From positions 124,001-188,000 of the forward strand of contig CAVQVR010000010.1 in the NCBI GenBank assembly GCA_963717195.1: DNA of 64,000 bases. The letters are read 5' to 3'. The stretch's first letter is position 1; each line of letters opens with the position of its first letter. A model generated the notes under the pieces. The model was not told the origin of the DNA, made no database searches, and was given only the letters and a program-made list of their open reading frames with translations. Made by a program: the position numbers and the translations under genes. Positions 9,678 to 20,506 of the stretch are shown here, piece by piece. The DNA comes from JACDAE01 sp963717195 (GTDB lineage: Bacteria; Chloroflexota; Ktedonobacteria; Ktedonobacterales; Ktedonobacteraceae).

Positions 9678-12600
9678 CTACTCTGCCTCTTCCAGCACCA
9701 GTCGTGCCGATCCGTCCAGGCCAAAGGACGTGACCGCATAGGAGTGACGCCAGCCTTCCACCCGCTCACCCGCAAGCAAACGCTTGGCCCAGTTCTCCTC
9801 CTGGGGATAGAAACTCTCTGGACCGACAAGCAACATCGGCAGACCCGCCCAGGAGGTCTCTCCTTCAGCATTGTGATGCGGGCCGAGTACATTGCGCAAG
9901 CTGTGATACAACACGAGTTTCGACCATATTCTTGCCTTCATGAAGCAATGCGCTACATTCAACACGATAGGGCCGCCATGTCAGGGCACCAGCACTCAAT
10001 CCATTCACGCGCACTTCCACAACAGGCACGGTTAACTCATCGCATTCGAGCCAGGCACATCCCTGGGGCGCAATAGGAAGAGTGATACTTGTGCGATAGG
10101 CGACGCGGCCAGCGTAAAATGGCAACCCTTGTTCAACAAGGTTTCCTATTTGTAAGGGATGTGGCATGTTGACAAGCGGGGTTTCCACTCCTTGTAGCCG
10201 CCAGGGCAGAGCAGGCTCCAGCGGTGCCAGGGATTTTATGTGTGCAACAGGGTGCACGTCCACGGCAAAATTGCCGATAAGATAGATGGCTTCGATCTCT
10301 GTCCCATAGCGACGCACCTGATCATCGATGCTCGTTGCATCCCCATGACAGAATGTGGGATAGGTCAGTTCAAGTACATTTTCACCATGCTGAATGTGTG
10401 CTCCAATCTCCACAGGCAACCAACGAATATCATGCCAATACGGTAATCCCTCGTACCCAACGACCTGCCCATTCACTGTGATCGTACAGCGCTCAGGATG
10501 CTCAAGCACAATCTGGAGACGTTGTTGGGATAGTCCCTCAAAAGCGTTGGAAAAAGTATAACGTAGCGTGAGCGGTCCATCATAGGATGCATCATTCAAA
10601 TAATGCTGAAGTGCGAGCACTGGCACGGAAGGACTCCAGTCATCTCCAGACGTTGTAAATGCCGCATAGTCCAGCACCAGCACATTCTCATCCAGCCTTT
10701 CAACTCCCCATGCTTCAGGTTGATAAGTACGAAATGCTCCTGCTGGCTTCTCTTGTTGTGTTGCAAATGCTGTAGACTCACCAGGACCAGCTAGAAGGAG
10801 CAGCGATTCGCCAGGTTCCAGGTGAATCGCCACTGGAAGCGATGCATTCGTTGTTTCCGCCAGACAACGCTGTGTTTGTCGTGCGAGATCGATCTGCATC
10901 AATGGCCCGGTGATGCCATTGAGTTGAATAGTGCCATCAATATGCTCGTGACGCGAAAGGTTCACGAGCATGGTGATCTGCTGCTCACCAGTACGACGCG
11001 TCTGCTGCCAGAACCACTCACGGGGACCACTTACATTCGCCAGTACCTGGGCAGGGTGTATTTCCTGGAGTACTGCAGCCAGTTCGTCCATTGGCACACT
11101 ACGCACATACAGCCGCAAGAAATACTGTAAGCGCGGATTCTCGGTTGTTCTCCCATCAATCAAGGTAGGTAAGCTCCCAACCGAGAGAACGCTTCCGCCT
11201 GCCTCTGCGAACTCTTCAAGCAGTGCCAGCGTCGTTCCTCTCAAACTCTTGAGCGCGGGTAATATAACCAGCGGATAGGTCATTGGTCCGACATGGAGCA
11301 ACGCGCGTTCAGAATGGTGTTCGACCCAACCGATATCAGCTAAAATTGTTTCGTCACCATAATCAAATGAGCGTTGCCGGGCCAACAATTCTCGACTAAG
11401 TTGCTGAAAAGTGGAATCGATCTCTTCCATACGTACGCGGTCGTCATGATGAAATGAGGCCCATGCACCATCAGCAGCAGTGGGTGGACGCCGCAGTGGA
11501 TAGAGACTTTCCTGTGGATGCACAATTAAGAGCTCCGGCACCATCTGCCCCTGAGCCATCAATGCACACAGACGCGCGAGATAGTCCTCGACGTGGTGGT
11601 TCAACGGCCACCATGGCTGCTGATACCAGAGGTTACAGGGATAGTCGCGTTTGCGCTCACCCGCCATGGTATAGAGCAGCAAATGAGGAACCAGGAAGTT
11701 GACGCCAAGCACGATCTGTTGCTCTGCGATCCATTTGCGATCCTCAAAGGAGAGATGCTGCCCTGCACACCCGAACAACTCGCTCAACATGCGAGCTTTG
11801 CTATATTGATTAACCACGCTCCGACAACCCAGTGCCGTCACGACTTCCTGGATCTGAAGTCCCAGGTGATCAATTCCAGGCCAATCCATATGACGGTAAT
11901 GGGGAAGCGTACAAACATCCCAGGCGAGATTCGCAGGCAGATTCCCCTCTTCCATAAAATGGCCGGTCAGCGCAATAGTATGTTCGCGACACCAGCTCCC
12001 TATCTGAGCACTATAATGTTGTTCAAACAGCCATGCACAGGTTCGATAATAATCCGTGCGTGTGGCCGCAAAGTCGCCTCGGTCCTCAAAGAGTTCTTCC
12101 AGATGTGGGAGCAAGTCGTAGCCGTGTTGCTGCCGAAAACGCTCTGGGAGTTCATTGGTCCAGAACAGCATCCCCCCTGGGACATTCGCATAGGCAGGCA
12201 ATACCGTGATCGAAGGCTCGTCGGTAAAAATCGCCGGGATAAGTCCACCCAGATCCTGACCAAAACGGCGTGCGTACGACTCATAGGCCTCTTCGATAAA
12301 GACCTGCATCGCCTCTTTGCTCATCAGGTCGGCATAGGTTGTGCCACTAAACCAGGGAAAGCCCAACGGACTGATAAACTGGCAATAGCGTGTTCCATCG
12401 TCGTTGGCCGCGATGATTGAAACATGCTTGCCAGAGGGAAGATCCATTCCAGAAGGCACACGCAGCAACCATTTCGTGCGGTAATTGGCATCACGCAACG
12501 GAACAGCTCCCCCAGCCCATCCGCTGGGCCAGCGATCCTCATCATAGAGGTACATCTGCATGCCCAATCCGCGTGCTTCTTCCAATGCTGCGGCTATCGC

Positions 12601-12771
12601 AGCATAGAATTCTTCTCCTCGATACGAAGTGATCAGACCAATTCGCGCATGCATAAATCCCCCTCCCAGTCCACCACGTGCCAGTTCACGTACCTGACGC
12701 CGCACCTCGTCTTCATCTAAGACCTCGTTCCAACTCCAAAATGGCGCGGGGCGGTAGATGGCCGGTGGAAT
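9678..12771 (-). pseudogene. GH106-like (alpha-L-rhamnosidase-type) hydrolase, frameshifted and without a visible start
   Basis: Large enzyme without a signal peptide, so probably cytoplasmic, acting on imported oligosaccharides. GH106-type landmarks are LYDEDRWPSGWAGG, IFTDEPS and, near the end, LRNVLGPHHN. Two defects are visible. Near 9908 an extra base separates NMVETRVV from LRNVLGPHHN; the reading frame continues correctly to the TAG at 9678. At the other end the conserved PFWSWNEVLDEDE is encoded in frame at 12706-12744, but an in-frame TGA at 12772-12774 precedes it and no ATG, GTG or TTG lies between. The first in-frame start is a GTG at 12705, which would remove that motif. The gene follows the ABC transporter genes and fits as the intracellular step. 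GH106 substrate specificity is inferred only. Confidence 0.65.
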
Positions 12772-13002
12772 TCGTCACCACATCCAGGTCGAAAGCAATA
12801 CCGATGTGTTCTTGCGGTGTATCGATCTCTCTCTTTTTCAAGCGTGGCCTATCCTTCTCATGACTAACGCGAACGTCCTTGAACGAGCGCAAATCGGAAA
12901 TGTATTCTTCTAAACATCCTATAAGTTCTTTATGCACAATTTACGACGATTTACGAAACCAGATAGGGATGGCATCCCCCTTCGGCCCTTTTCGGGCAGA
13001 GG

Positions 13003-14032
13003 TCAATCTGGATGCACGAGAAAACAGGCGGCTTTCTGAGCGGTTGTCGCTCCAATTGGCTTGAGTTGCGGCACCTCTATCCTGCACCTGTCCATGACGT
13101 GAGGACAGCGTGAGGCAAATGCACAGCCGGTCGGGTGTGCAGTCAGCCCTGGCACCTCACCTTCGACGGCCTTCTTTTGGGCATCACTCTTCTGCCAGCG
13201 GGCGACAGGGACCGATTGGAGCAACCCCTGTGTATAGGGATGGCGTGGCTGCTCAAAGATCTGTGCGGTTGGGGCAATCTCCACAATTTTCCCCAGATAC
13301 ATTACCGCAACCTCATCACTGAGATAGCGTACCGCTCGTAAATCATGTGAAATGAACAGATAGGTAAGGTGCAACCGCGTTTGCAGATCACGCAACAGAT
13401 TAAGAATCTGGGCCTGGATCGAGATATCCAACGCGGAGATCGGCTCATCGGCCACAACAAAATCTGGATTTGTGGCCAGCGCACGCGCGATCCCTATCCT
13501 CTGGCGTTGCCCACCACTGAAACTCATAGGGATAGCGATTCTCAAAATCTGGATTGAGTCCCACCATTTCAAGCAGTTCCCGCACACGCTGCCGCTGTTG
13601 TTTGCGCTCACATATTTTATGCAGTATCAACGGTTCCGCAATCGTGAAGCCGACAGTCTGGCGCGGGTCCAGAGACGCATAGGGATCTTGAAAGATGATC
13701 TGCATGCGCTGGCGCAGCGGGCGCAGTGCCGCTGGCCTGAGCTGGCAGAGATTCGTACCCTCAAAGATTACCTCTCCTGCCGTAGGTTTGATGAGTTGCA
13801 AGACCGAACGGGCGACGGTCGATTTGCCACTCCCCGACTCTCCCACAAGGCCGAGCGTCGTTCCACGGGGAATCGTAAAATCGACGTCATCAACCGCCTT
13901 AATGGTCGTCCGTTGCTGACCGAATAACGAAGAAGACTGTTTCGTCGAAAAATACGTTTTCAACCCGCGCACCTGCACAAAGTCGGCCTGATCCTTATTC
14001 TGATTTGTCGTGACGATTTGTTGTTCCTGCAT
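13003..14032 (-). pseudogene. Oligopeptide/oligosaccharide ABC ATPase (OppF-like), frameshifted
   Basis: Second ATPase of a family-5 importer. Walker A is GLVGESGSGKST; the signature FSGGQRQRIG and Walker B FVVADEPISALD follow in another frame, then the Opp C-terminal TGCAFASRCPH segment that typifies OppD/OppF. A one-base insertion near 13521 (TTC became TTTC on the coding strand) breaks the frame exactly between YPYE and FSGGQ. Restored length is 343 aa, normal for the family. It starts 2 nt after the upstream ATPase gene ends, so translation is probably coupled. Drives uptake through the permease pair encoded upstream. Confidence 0.75.
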
Positions 14033-14034
14033 CC

Positions 14035-15030
14035 TTAATCCTCATTCCAGTGCCAGCAGGCAACGCTATGATTGGGACTGACCGGTTCAATAGGTGGCAT
14101 CTTCTCACTGCAAAGAGCCGTTGCCCTGGGACAGCGAGGAGCGAAAGGACAACCAGGAGGGAGATCAATCAGATCTGGTGGCAGACCTGGAATAGCATAG
14201 AGCGGTTTGCTGCGGTCCGCTGCGGCTCCCAACGTCGAACCAAGCAGCCCTATTGTATAAGGATGGCGTGGCTGAGTGAACACCTCTTCTGTCAGACCCT
14301 GTTCCACCTCACGCCCGGCATACATCACCACGACCGTATCGCATACCTCGCTGACAACGCCGACATCGTGCGTGATCAAAATAATCCCGGCATCAACGAG
14401 ATCACGCAACTTGAGCAGAAGATTCAGGATCTGCCGCTGCACAGTCACATCCAACGCTGTTGTCGGTTCATCTGCCAGCAGGAGACGTGGGTTGCATGCC
14501 AGCGCTATCGCAATCATCACCCGTTGCCGCATGCCGCCAGAAAACTCAAACGTGTATTGACTCAGGCGGCGCTCTGGTTGTGTGATGCCAACGGTCGTTA
14601 ACAATTCAAGTGCGCGTGCTCTTGCCTGTGCTTTCGACATGCCTAGATGCATCTGAAGCGGTTCCATGATCTGTTGCCCCACACGCATCGTGGGATCAAG
14701 AGCCGCCAATGCATCCTGAAAGATCATCGCAATCTTTGATCCACGTAACTTGCGCATCTCCCTCTCATTCAGACGCAGAATATTCTCTCCGTCCAGGAGC
14801 ATCTCCCCACCAGCAATACGACTGGTTTTGGGCAAGAGCCGCATAATCGAGAGTGCAGTTGTCGACTTTCCACAGCCGGATTCTCCGACCAACCCCAGGA
14901 TCTGGCCAGCGGCAACCTGAAGCGAAAGTCCCTCAACCGCCCAAACAATACCATCCTGCGTATGGAATTTTACTTGCAGATTTTTTAGCTGCAAGACAGG
15001 CTTTGTGTCGATCTCTAGCGATTTCATCAT
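14035..15030 (-). CDS. Oligopeptide/oligosaccharide ABC ATPase (OppD-like)
   Basis: 331 aa with Walker A GLVGESGCGKST, Q-loop IFQDALAALDP, signature FSGGMRQRV, Walker B LLLADEPTTALD, H-loop ITHDVGVV and the Opp/Dpp C-terminal cysteine cluster (PGCPFAPRCPRA). The start at 15030 overlaps the permease stop by ATGA, the usual coupling in these operons. Because the upstream permease gene carries a frameshift, the two read as one 659-codon open frame; this fusion is an artefact of the shift and not a real multidomain protein. In the glycan-locus context the cargo may be oligosaccharides rather than peptides. Confidence 0.85.
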   Translation of the reverse strand: MMKSLEIDTKPVLQLKNLQVKFHTQDGIVWAVEGLSLQVAAGQILGLVGESGCGKSTTALSIMRLLPKTSRIAGGEMLLDGENILRLNEREMRKLRGSKIAMIFQDALAALDPTMRVGQQIMEPLQMHLGMSKAQARARALELLTTVGITQPERRLSQYTFEFSGGMRQRVMIAIALACNPRLLLADEPTTALDVTVQRQILNLLLKLRDLVDAGIILITHDVGVVSEVCDTVVVMYAGREVEQGLTEEVFTQPRHPYTIGLLGSTLGAAADRSKPLYAIPGLPPDLIDLPPGCPFAPRCPRATALCSEKMPPIEPVSPNHSVACWHWNED

Positions 15031-16014
15031 TGTCTCGCTTTCGGATTGAGCGCATCGTTCAAAGCGTCTCCAACGAAATTGAAGGCCAGGACTACAATGG
15101 CCAGGACCAATCCCGGCATGGCGACCAGGTAAGGGGCACTCCTGTAGTAACCCACACCATCCGCGATCATCTGCCCCAGACTCTGCACCCGGAGGACGGA
15201 TGCCAATACCCAGAAAGCTTAACGAGGCTTCAAACAACATGGAATAGCCAAAATTGACCGAGAGAGCCACAATGACCGGGCCGAGCACATTGGGCAACAG
15301 GTGCTTGCGAATAATCCACCAGGTGGATGCACCTAACGCGTGTTCCGCCTCAATGAACTCTTTTTCGCGCAGAGATAACACCTGACCACGCACAATGCGT
15401 CCGATACCCGGCCACGAGACAATACCCAGACATCCAATGACGACGAGATAATCGACGAGTACGGTATTCGTTAAGGAGGACCAGTGTGTGCGCTGGTAGA
15501 GCGCACTGGTAAGGTTCGTCACGCTGGGACGAGTCGCAACACTGATAAAAGCCGCAAACCAGAGCGGGGGAACGGTCAGGAGCGCATCCATGATCCAGGT
15601 AATGACCAGGTTCACCCAACCACCGAGCAAACCTGCCAGAGCGCCAAACAGGACGCCAAGCACGCCAGCAATGATTGTAATCAGCGTCGCCACAAGTACC
15701 GCCGTGCGTAAACTCATCAAGATCCGACTAAGGAGATCACGTCCAAGTTCATCGGTTCCCATCAAATGGTGTGCACTGGGAGATTGCATAATGGCCATAT
15801 AATTTTGTTGCAGATAGTTATAAGGGGAGATGATTGGTGCAAAAATCGCCAATAGAAACAAAAAAAGCACAATAATAAATCCCACCATCCCTGCCTTATT
15901 GCGCAAAAACGTACGGGCCGCATCGCCCCACAAACTGCGTGCTTTGGGTGGACGGCGTTGTGGTGCGATGAGCGCTTCGAGCTGCTGCACCTGGTCATTG
16001 CCTGGTATCGCCAT
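15027..16014 (-). pseudogene. ABC permease, inner-membrane subunit 2 (OppC-like), frameshifted
   Basis: N-terminal OppC-type segment (RTFLRNKAGMVGF), about six membrane spans, and the EAEHALGAS coupling loop that contacts the ATPases. The frame is lost after LGIGIRPP because of one extra G near 15189 (CCGGTG became CCGGGTG on the coding strand). Removing it restores VQSLGQMIADGVGYY and the ending ALNPKARQ with a TGA at 15027, about 328 aa. In the sequence as given, the shifted frame skips its own stop and runs into the next ATPase gene. Lies 73 bp after the other permease gene. Confidence 0.75.
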
Positions 16015-16087
16015 CGTTTATGTTCCTCATTTCTTCTTAAGAAACTCCCATCCCAGATGTCCCTACCTGGGAAGATCCATGCTCTTT

Positions 16088-17043
16088 TCAGGCACTGAGC
16101 TTCACACGTGGGTCAACGAAACCATATAAAACATCGGTGACCAGATTAATTAGCATAATCAGTATCGCGGTGACAAAAACAATTCCAGTGATCGTCTGTA
16201 CATCACCCACTTGTAAGGAATTGTAGGCTAACAGGCCAAAACCCTGCAGGTTAAAAACAAGCTCGATAAAAAGCGATCCGCCAATGAGATAGGAGGCGGT
16301 AAGTCCCACCACGGAGAGCACAGGAAGGAGCGCGTTTTTGAAGACATGCTTCACCACAACATTCCACCCGGAGAGTCCCTTTCGCATACGCTGCACGCAC
16401 ATATTCTTGTGAGAGGACCTCTAAGACGGACGCACGTGTGAAACGCACGGTGGTCAAGGCGGAATTCGCCGCGAGAATCGTGACAGGCAGAATACTTGCC
16501 GAATCGAAGATGCCATGCCATCCAAGACCCACCGAGGGCACCAGGTGAATTCTGAATAACAAAAAAGTAGACCGCCAGTGGGGCCAGCACAAACAGGGGA
16601 ACCGACGAAAGGACGGTCACGACCCCGACAATTCCATAATCAAGTGGCGTATTGCGGAAGATCGCCGCCAGCATCCCGAGTGGAATCCCTACAATGATGA
16701 CCAGGACCAGTGCAGCAGCTCCTATCTCTAGCGAGATCGGCAAGGCCTGTCCAATCATATACGATATACTCGGCTCACCCTGGCTCACATACGACACACC
16801 AAGATCACCATGCAGGGCTTGCACCACCCATTCACCATAGCGCACATAAACAGGTTGATCGAGATGCAAACGTTGCCGAAAGCTCTGATAGACAACGGGA
16901 TCAAACCTTCCACCATTTTCATGTTCCGTGAGATAGGCTGCAAGATCGCCAGACCCATACTGACCAATCACGAAAATAAAACTGGTAATGACCACAAGCA
17001 ATGGGATCATCGCCAAAAGTCGGCGCAGGATATAGTTTAACAT
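16088..17043 (-). pseudogene. ABC permease, inner-membrane subunit 1 (OppB-like), two frameshifts
   Basis: Starts at ATG 17043 (MLNYILRRLLAMIP) behind GGGAGG. Family features appear in three successive frames: the N-terminal span and periplasmic loop, then VPSVGLGWHGIFDSA with the coupling region SQEYVRAAYAKG, then LSGWNVVVKHVFKNALLPV through DPRVKLSA at 16088. Two extra bases explain the breaks, near 16550 (CAGATT became CAGAATT) and near 16378 (AAAGGA became AAAGGGA). Restored length is 318 aa. Two independent shifts in one gene argue for either advanced decay or poor local sequence quality. Confidence 0.72.
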
Positions 17044-17095
17044 CGCGAAACTTGCCCTCCCGGTGTCGTAGAATGCGGCCCTCATCCATTCCAGA

Positions 17096-17193
17096 AAACA
17101 GGGTAGGGGCGTCACCTTGCGTGCGCCCGCTTCCCGATGCACACTGTCGCCAGGCACGCGGGGCGCACGCAAGGTGACGCCCCTACCCTGTTT
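17096..17193. repeat. Long palindromic repeat, copy A
   Basis: Two perfectly complementary 33-bp arms (17096-17128 and 17161-17193) around a 32-nt centre. The arm core GGGTAGGGGCGTCACC...GTGCGCCC recurs at 30613-30714 and, with one change (CCTCGC for CCTTGC), at 33555-33644. The centre TTCCCGATGCACACTGTCGC is close to that of copy B. It fills the gap between the binding-protein gene (stop at 17197) and the permease gene (start 17043), so it may also act as a hairpin in the mRNA. No coding capacity of its own. Confidence 0.9.
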
Positions 17194-17196
17194 CAG

Positions 17197-18954
17197 TTAG
17201 TGGGCAGCAATACTGGTATCTGCTATTCCAGGATTGAGATACAGATCTTCCAACCCACCCAATCCATCTGCAGTATGCAAGTTTTTGACCCAGGGCGCAA
17301 CCATGGTATAGCCACTATCGGTATACAGATCAATGGTCACCGCATTATTGACCCAGGCCTGCAAGACCTTACTCATAATCTGACAGCGTGCGGTGATCGT
17401 CGGAGCAGCAAATGCTTGCTGCATCAAGGAGGTCACCTGAGGTGCATACGGCAACTCAAACATCGATGAAGGCCCACTGGCGGGAATAGGCGCAGTCGCA
17501 ATACTAGGGGCCAGGTTGTTCACGAAGCCGTAGAGATCGGGATCACGATTGCCCTGCTCATTGGGCCACAATTGTGTGGGATAAGGAGGCTTCGAGAAAT
17601 CGGTGATCGGAGAGGCCTGAATTTGGATATTGGTGAAGCCCAGCGTCGTCTGCAATGCCTGCTGGATGAATTGGGCTTCGATCTTGTTCTGTGCCAGATC
17701 TTCACCAAAGAGGCCGAGTTGAATGTTAATCGGCATGCTTTTCACAGCAGCACCATACTTTGATTGCGCCAGTTCCGCTTTTGCACCCGTCGGATCGTAG
17801 GGCATTGGCGTAATGGTACTGCTAATGCCAGGGCATGCGTTGGCATTAGCAACATGCGAAACGATTGGAGTATAGAAATCGAGTCCTGTATTCCCATCCA
17901 GGACTTTCACCAGTGAGTTCTTATCCAGCGCCATATAAATGGCGCGTCGAACGTGGATATCATCCATTGGTTTATAGGCCGAGATGTAGAGTTCCTCGAC
18001 ACTATCGGTATCTCCACGTACTAATGTACTCTTTAAGTAGGAGTCGGTTTCCGCATTCTGGACATCAGCAGCAGTCAATGAAATGTCAAGCCAATCGGCT
18101 TCTTTATTCTGAAACGCGGTGATCGCCGATGCATGGTCCGTGACAAAGGTGACCGAAATTTCCTTTAACTTCGCTGTTGCACCATAATAATGGGGATTGG
18201 GAGCCATCACCATGCCCTGATCAGGCGTATAGGACTGCAAACTCATAGGGCCGGAGAATGCCACACCAGGTTCCGTTGTCCAATATTGATTATTGGTATA
18301 GTGTTTTCCCTCACCTCGCTGAATATCAGCTGGTTTGACCGCACTCGGTGGGTCGACCATCAAAGCATAAAGAAATCCTGGATCACGATGTACTAACTGA
18401 ATCTGCAAGGTAGAACTATTAAGAGCCTGCACCCCTGAAACAGGTGCAGCATTAAACTCATCTGCCGGGACAGCGCCAGCAAAAACCGCCGCCGCGCCGA
18501 CCACGTTAGAATAGTAACGGGTTGCGGTATTGCCTAATCCGTTGTTGCCTTTAATCTTCGGATGGCCTGTCATAATATCATAACGCAGATCGAATGCAAC
18601 ATCTTGAGCGGTGACGGCTGTGCCATCGGAATATTTGGCATCCTGGCGCAAATGGAAGGTGTAGGTCAGCCCGTCAGCACTTATCACAGGTGCAGGCGAT
18701 AGGCCATCGCTGGTAATATTCCAGCTGGCATCATGGGCAATCAATGGTGCCCAGAGCAGACGGGCCAGGCCCGCGTACCCAAAATCATGGGGCGATAGGC
18801 CAGCAGCACTCAAATAACTTGGATCTGCCAGTACGCGCAAGATCTGCGCAGGCGTTTTTGTTGTCGTCGAAGCTGAATTCGAGCAACTGGCCAGGACAAG
18901 AGCGAGAAAAAATAAGGCGGGGAAAATTCGTCGTGTTTTATACAAAGTGTGCAT
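17197..18954 (-). CDS. Family-5 extracellular solute-binding lipoprotein
   Basis: 585 aa. The N-terminus is a lipoprotein signal with lipobox LASC, so the mature protein should be tethered outside the membrane. The body is the SBP family-5 fold of Opp/Dpp systems (GLSPHDFGYAGLARLLWAPL, TYTFHLRQDAKYSDGTAVTAQDV, VRRAIYMALDK). It is the first gene of the transporter operon that continues with two permeases and two ATPases, and it faces a divergent LacI gene. Given neighbouring GH106 and GH95-like enzymes, an oligosaccharide ligand is plausible, although the family is best known for peptides. No frameshift in this gene. Confidence 0.88.
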   Translation of the reverse strand: MHTLYKTRRIFPALFFLALVLASCSNSASTTTKTPAQILRVLADPSYLSAAGLSPHDFGYAGLARLLWAPLIAHDASWNITSDGLSPAPVISADGLTYTFHLRQDAKYSDGTAVTAQDVAFDLRYDIMTGHPKIKGNNGLGNTATRYYSNVVGAAAVFAGAVPADEFNAAPVSGVQALNSSTLQIQLVHRDPGFLYALMVDPPSAVKPADIQRGEGKHYTNNQYWTTEPGVAFSGPMSLQSYTPDQGMVMAPNPHYYGATAKLKEISVTFVTDHASAITAFQNKEADWLDISLTAADVQNAETDSYLKSTLVRGDTDSVEELYISAYKPMDDIHVRRAIYMALDKNSLVKVLDGNTGLDFYTPIVSHVANANACPGISSTITPMPYDPTGAKAELAQSKYGAAVKSMPINIQLGLFGEDLAQNKIEAQFIQQALQTTLGFTNIQIQASPITDFSKPPYPTQLWPNEQGNRDPDLYGFVNNLAPSIATAPIPASGPSSMFELPYAPQVTSLMQQAFAAPTITARCQIMSKVLQAWVNNAVTIDLYTDSGYTMVAPWVKNLHTADGLGGLEDLYLNPGIADTSIAAH

Positions 18955-19155
18955 GATTATCCCTTCTATTGTGCAGCAATGAACAACCTAACAATCATTT
19001 AAAAACAGGAACAAGCCAGGGTAGCGTCTTCACCCCCTCTCACATCTTGTGATGTTATTAAGCCAACGGCGGCAGAGCAAAAGAGTATCGAGTACGTCTA
19101 CGTACAGTAGAGAATCATAAAATAATGCCAGAAAATTTGCGCTTTCATATTCTTA

Positions 19156-19169
19156 CTAATACGTATTAG
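19156..19169. promoter_or_regulatory. LacI-type operator 1
   Basis: Perfect 14-bp palindrome CTAATACGTATTAG with the central CG typical of LacI-family operators. It lies about 200 bp upstream of the binding-protein start and has a near-copy at 19365-19376. The presumed ligand is the product of the adjacent lacI-type gene. Confidence 0.65.
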
Positions 19170-19333
19170 GCATACGTATTTCTAAAAGTATAAATATTCC
19201 TTTGATCTTTGTCAAGACTATAAAAGGGATCTTTATCCTTTCGAGGAGAATCCCTCTGACCCGCTTAAGATGTGCTCATAAGGAGGTGCCCAAGATTTAC
19301 CTGCAAGGATGTAGAACCTGAGACAGTGGTACA

Positions 19334-19376
19334 TTGACAAAAACAGCGCTATCAAGCATACTAATAATACGTATTA
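19334..19376 (+). promoter_or_regulatory. Promoter with overlapping LacI-type operator 2
   Basis: TTGACA at 19334-19339, a 17-nt spacer, then CATACT at 19357-19362 reading toward the lacI-type gene. The palindrome TAATACGTATTA at 19365-19376 covers the expected transcription start, so the regulator probably represses itself. Confidence 0.6.
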
Positions 19377-19437
19377 GCACTACGTAGTTTTAAGAATTTG
19401 ATTGATGCAAAAAAATGCATTGCCGAGGTGTCATACA

Positions 19438-20487
19438 GTGGCTAGCATAAAGCGGGTACGCCGCCCAACAAGTATTGATGTCGCCCGCCTGGCCGGGGTT
19501 TCGCAAACAACGGTTTCGCATGTGATCAATGATGTGCAAACTTCCGGTATTTCCGAAGCGACGCGTGCACGTGTTTTACAGGCCATCGAACAGCTTGACT
19601 ACCATCCTCACGAGGCAGCACGTAATCTGCGGAGCCAATCATCTCATATTATTGGCATGGCCATCCCTGAAGCGTACAATACGCATCTCCTCGAAATAGC
19701 GGTAGGAGCTGAGGAGTACGCACTGAGCAAAAACTATGGTGTATTTCTCTCCATCACCAATTTCGATCCGGCCAGGGAACAATTAAGTTTGCGCTGGCTT
19801 CAGCAGCAACGTTATGACGCATTGATTCTGATATCACGCAACAAAGGCGTACTCTATAAGGATCTCCTGGGCTTACGGGCAAAGGGGTATCCCATCACCG
19901 TACTCGGCTTTGATGATACCGAGATGGACAGTGTGAGCGTCGATACCACGCAAGGTGAGAAAGAATTGCTGCACCATCTAAAGGCGCTTGGTCATCGGCG
20001 CATTGGCTACATCTATGGGGTTGCCGAACAGACGCTTTTTGGTGGTCGACTCGAAAGCTGTTTAGCGATCCAGCAACAGATGGGAATACCAGTCATTGAT
20101 CGCTTCATCCAACGTTGTGGGCCTACTGCCAATGATGGGTATGTGGCCACACAAAAGCTTCTCACAGAGTGCGATGGGTATGAGCGACCAACTGCGCTCA
20201 TTGTGGTCAATGACCTGCTGGCAGGTGCGACTCTCACAGCGCTCTATAATGCCGGTATTACTGTTCCGACCGACATGAGTGTGGCAAGCTTTGATAACAC
20301 GCCGAATTCGGCTTTCACACTGCCGCCATTGACCACTGTTGACTGCGAAGCGCAAGTTATAGGGGCAGAAGCTGCACGCCTGACCATTGAGCGTCTGATC
20401 TCTCCAGAACGCCCACCTGAAAACATCTATACACGCTCGAAATTAATCATCCGCTCATCAACTGGACCAGCCGTTCATGGAAGGTGA
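19438..20487 (+). CDS. LacI-family transcriptional regulator
   Basis: 349 aa from the GTG at 19438, preferred because GAGGTG lies 8 nt upstream; an in-frame ATG at 19405 has no such site. The helix-turn-helix is TSIDVARLAGVSQTTVSHVIND, abbreviated here to its SIDVARLAGVSQTTVS core, followed by the hinge ATRARVLQAIEQLDYHPHEA region and a periplasmic-binding-like sensor domain to the C-terminus. Divergent from the Opp-type operon, with operator-like palindromes on both sides of the gap, so it most likely controls that operon in response to an imported sugar. Confidence 0.88.
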   Translation: MASIKRVRRPTSIDVARLAGVSQTTVSHVINDVQTSGISEATRARVLQAIEQLDYHPHEAARNLRSQSSHIIGMAIPEAYNTHLLEIAVGAEEYALSKNYGVFLSITNFDPAREQLSLRWLQQQRYDALILISRNKGVLYKDLLGLRAKGYPITVLGFDDTEMDSVSVDTTQGEKELLHHLKALGHRRIGYIYGVAEQTLFGGRLESCLAIQQQMGIPVIDRFIQRCGPTANDGYVATQKLLTECDGYERPTALIVVNDLLAGATLTALYNAGITVPTDMSVASFDNTPNSAFTLPPLTTVDCEAQVIGAEAARLTIERLISPERPPENIYTRSKLIIRSSTGPAVHGR

Positions 20488-20506
20488 AAGATACAATCAC
20501 GGCTAT

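Larger units (their letters stand above)
18955..19437. other. Divergent intergenic region between binding-protein and LacI genes
   Basis: Non-coding by inspection. It holds the two TAATACGTATTA palindromes and the lacI-side promoter listed separately. Around the left palindrome are further half-sites (CATACGTATTTC at 19171-19182), and the AT-rich stretch 19170-19225 probably carries the promoter of the binding-protein gene. Confidence 0.6.

Noticed and set aside
11593..12420. 275-codon plus-strand frame opposite the GH106-like gene
   Set aside because: Antisense shadow; the minus strand carries family motifs throughout.
12713..12937. 74-codon minus-strand frame before the GH106-like gene
   Set aside because: No recognisable domain and it overlaps the conserved GH106 N-terminus in another frame; kept only as possible remains of the 5' end.
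14035..16014. A natural permease-ATPase fusion protein
   Set aside because: The junction sequence is out-of-frame permease code; removing one G restores both genes with an ATGA overlap.
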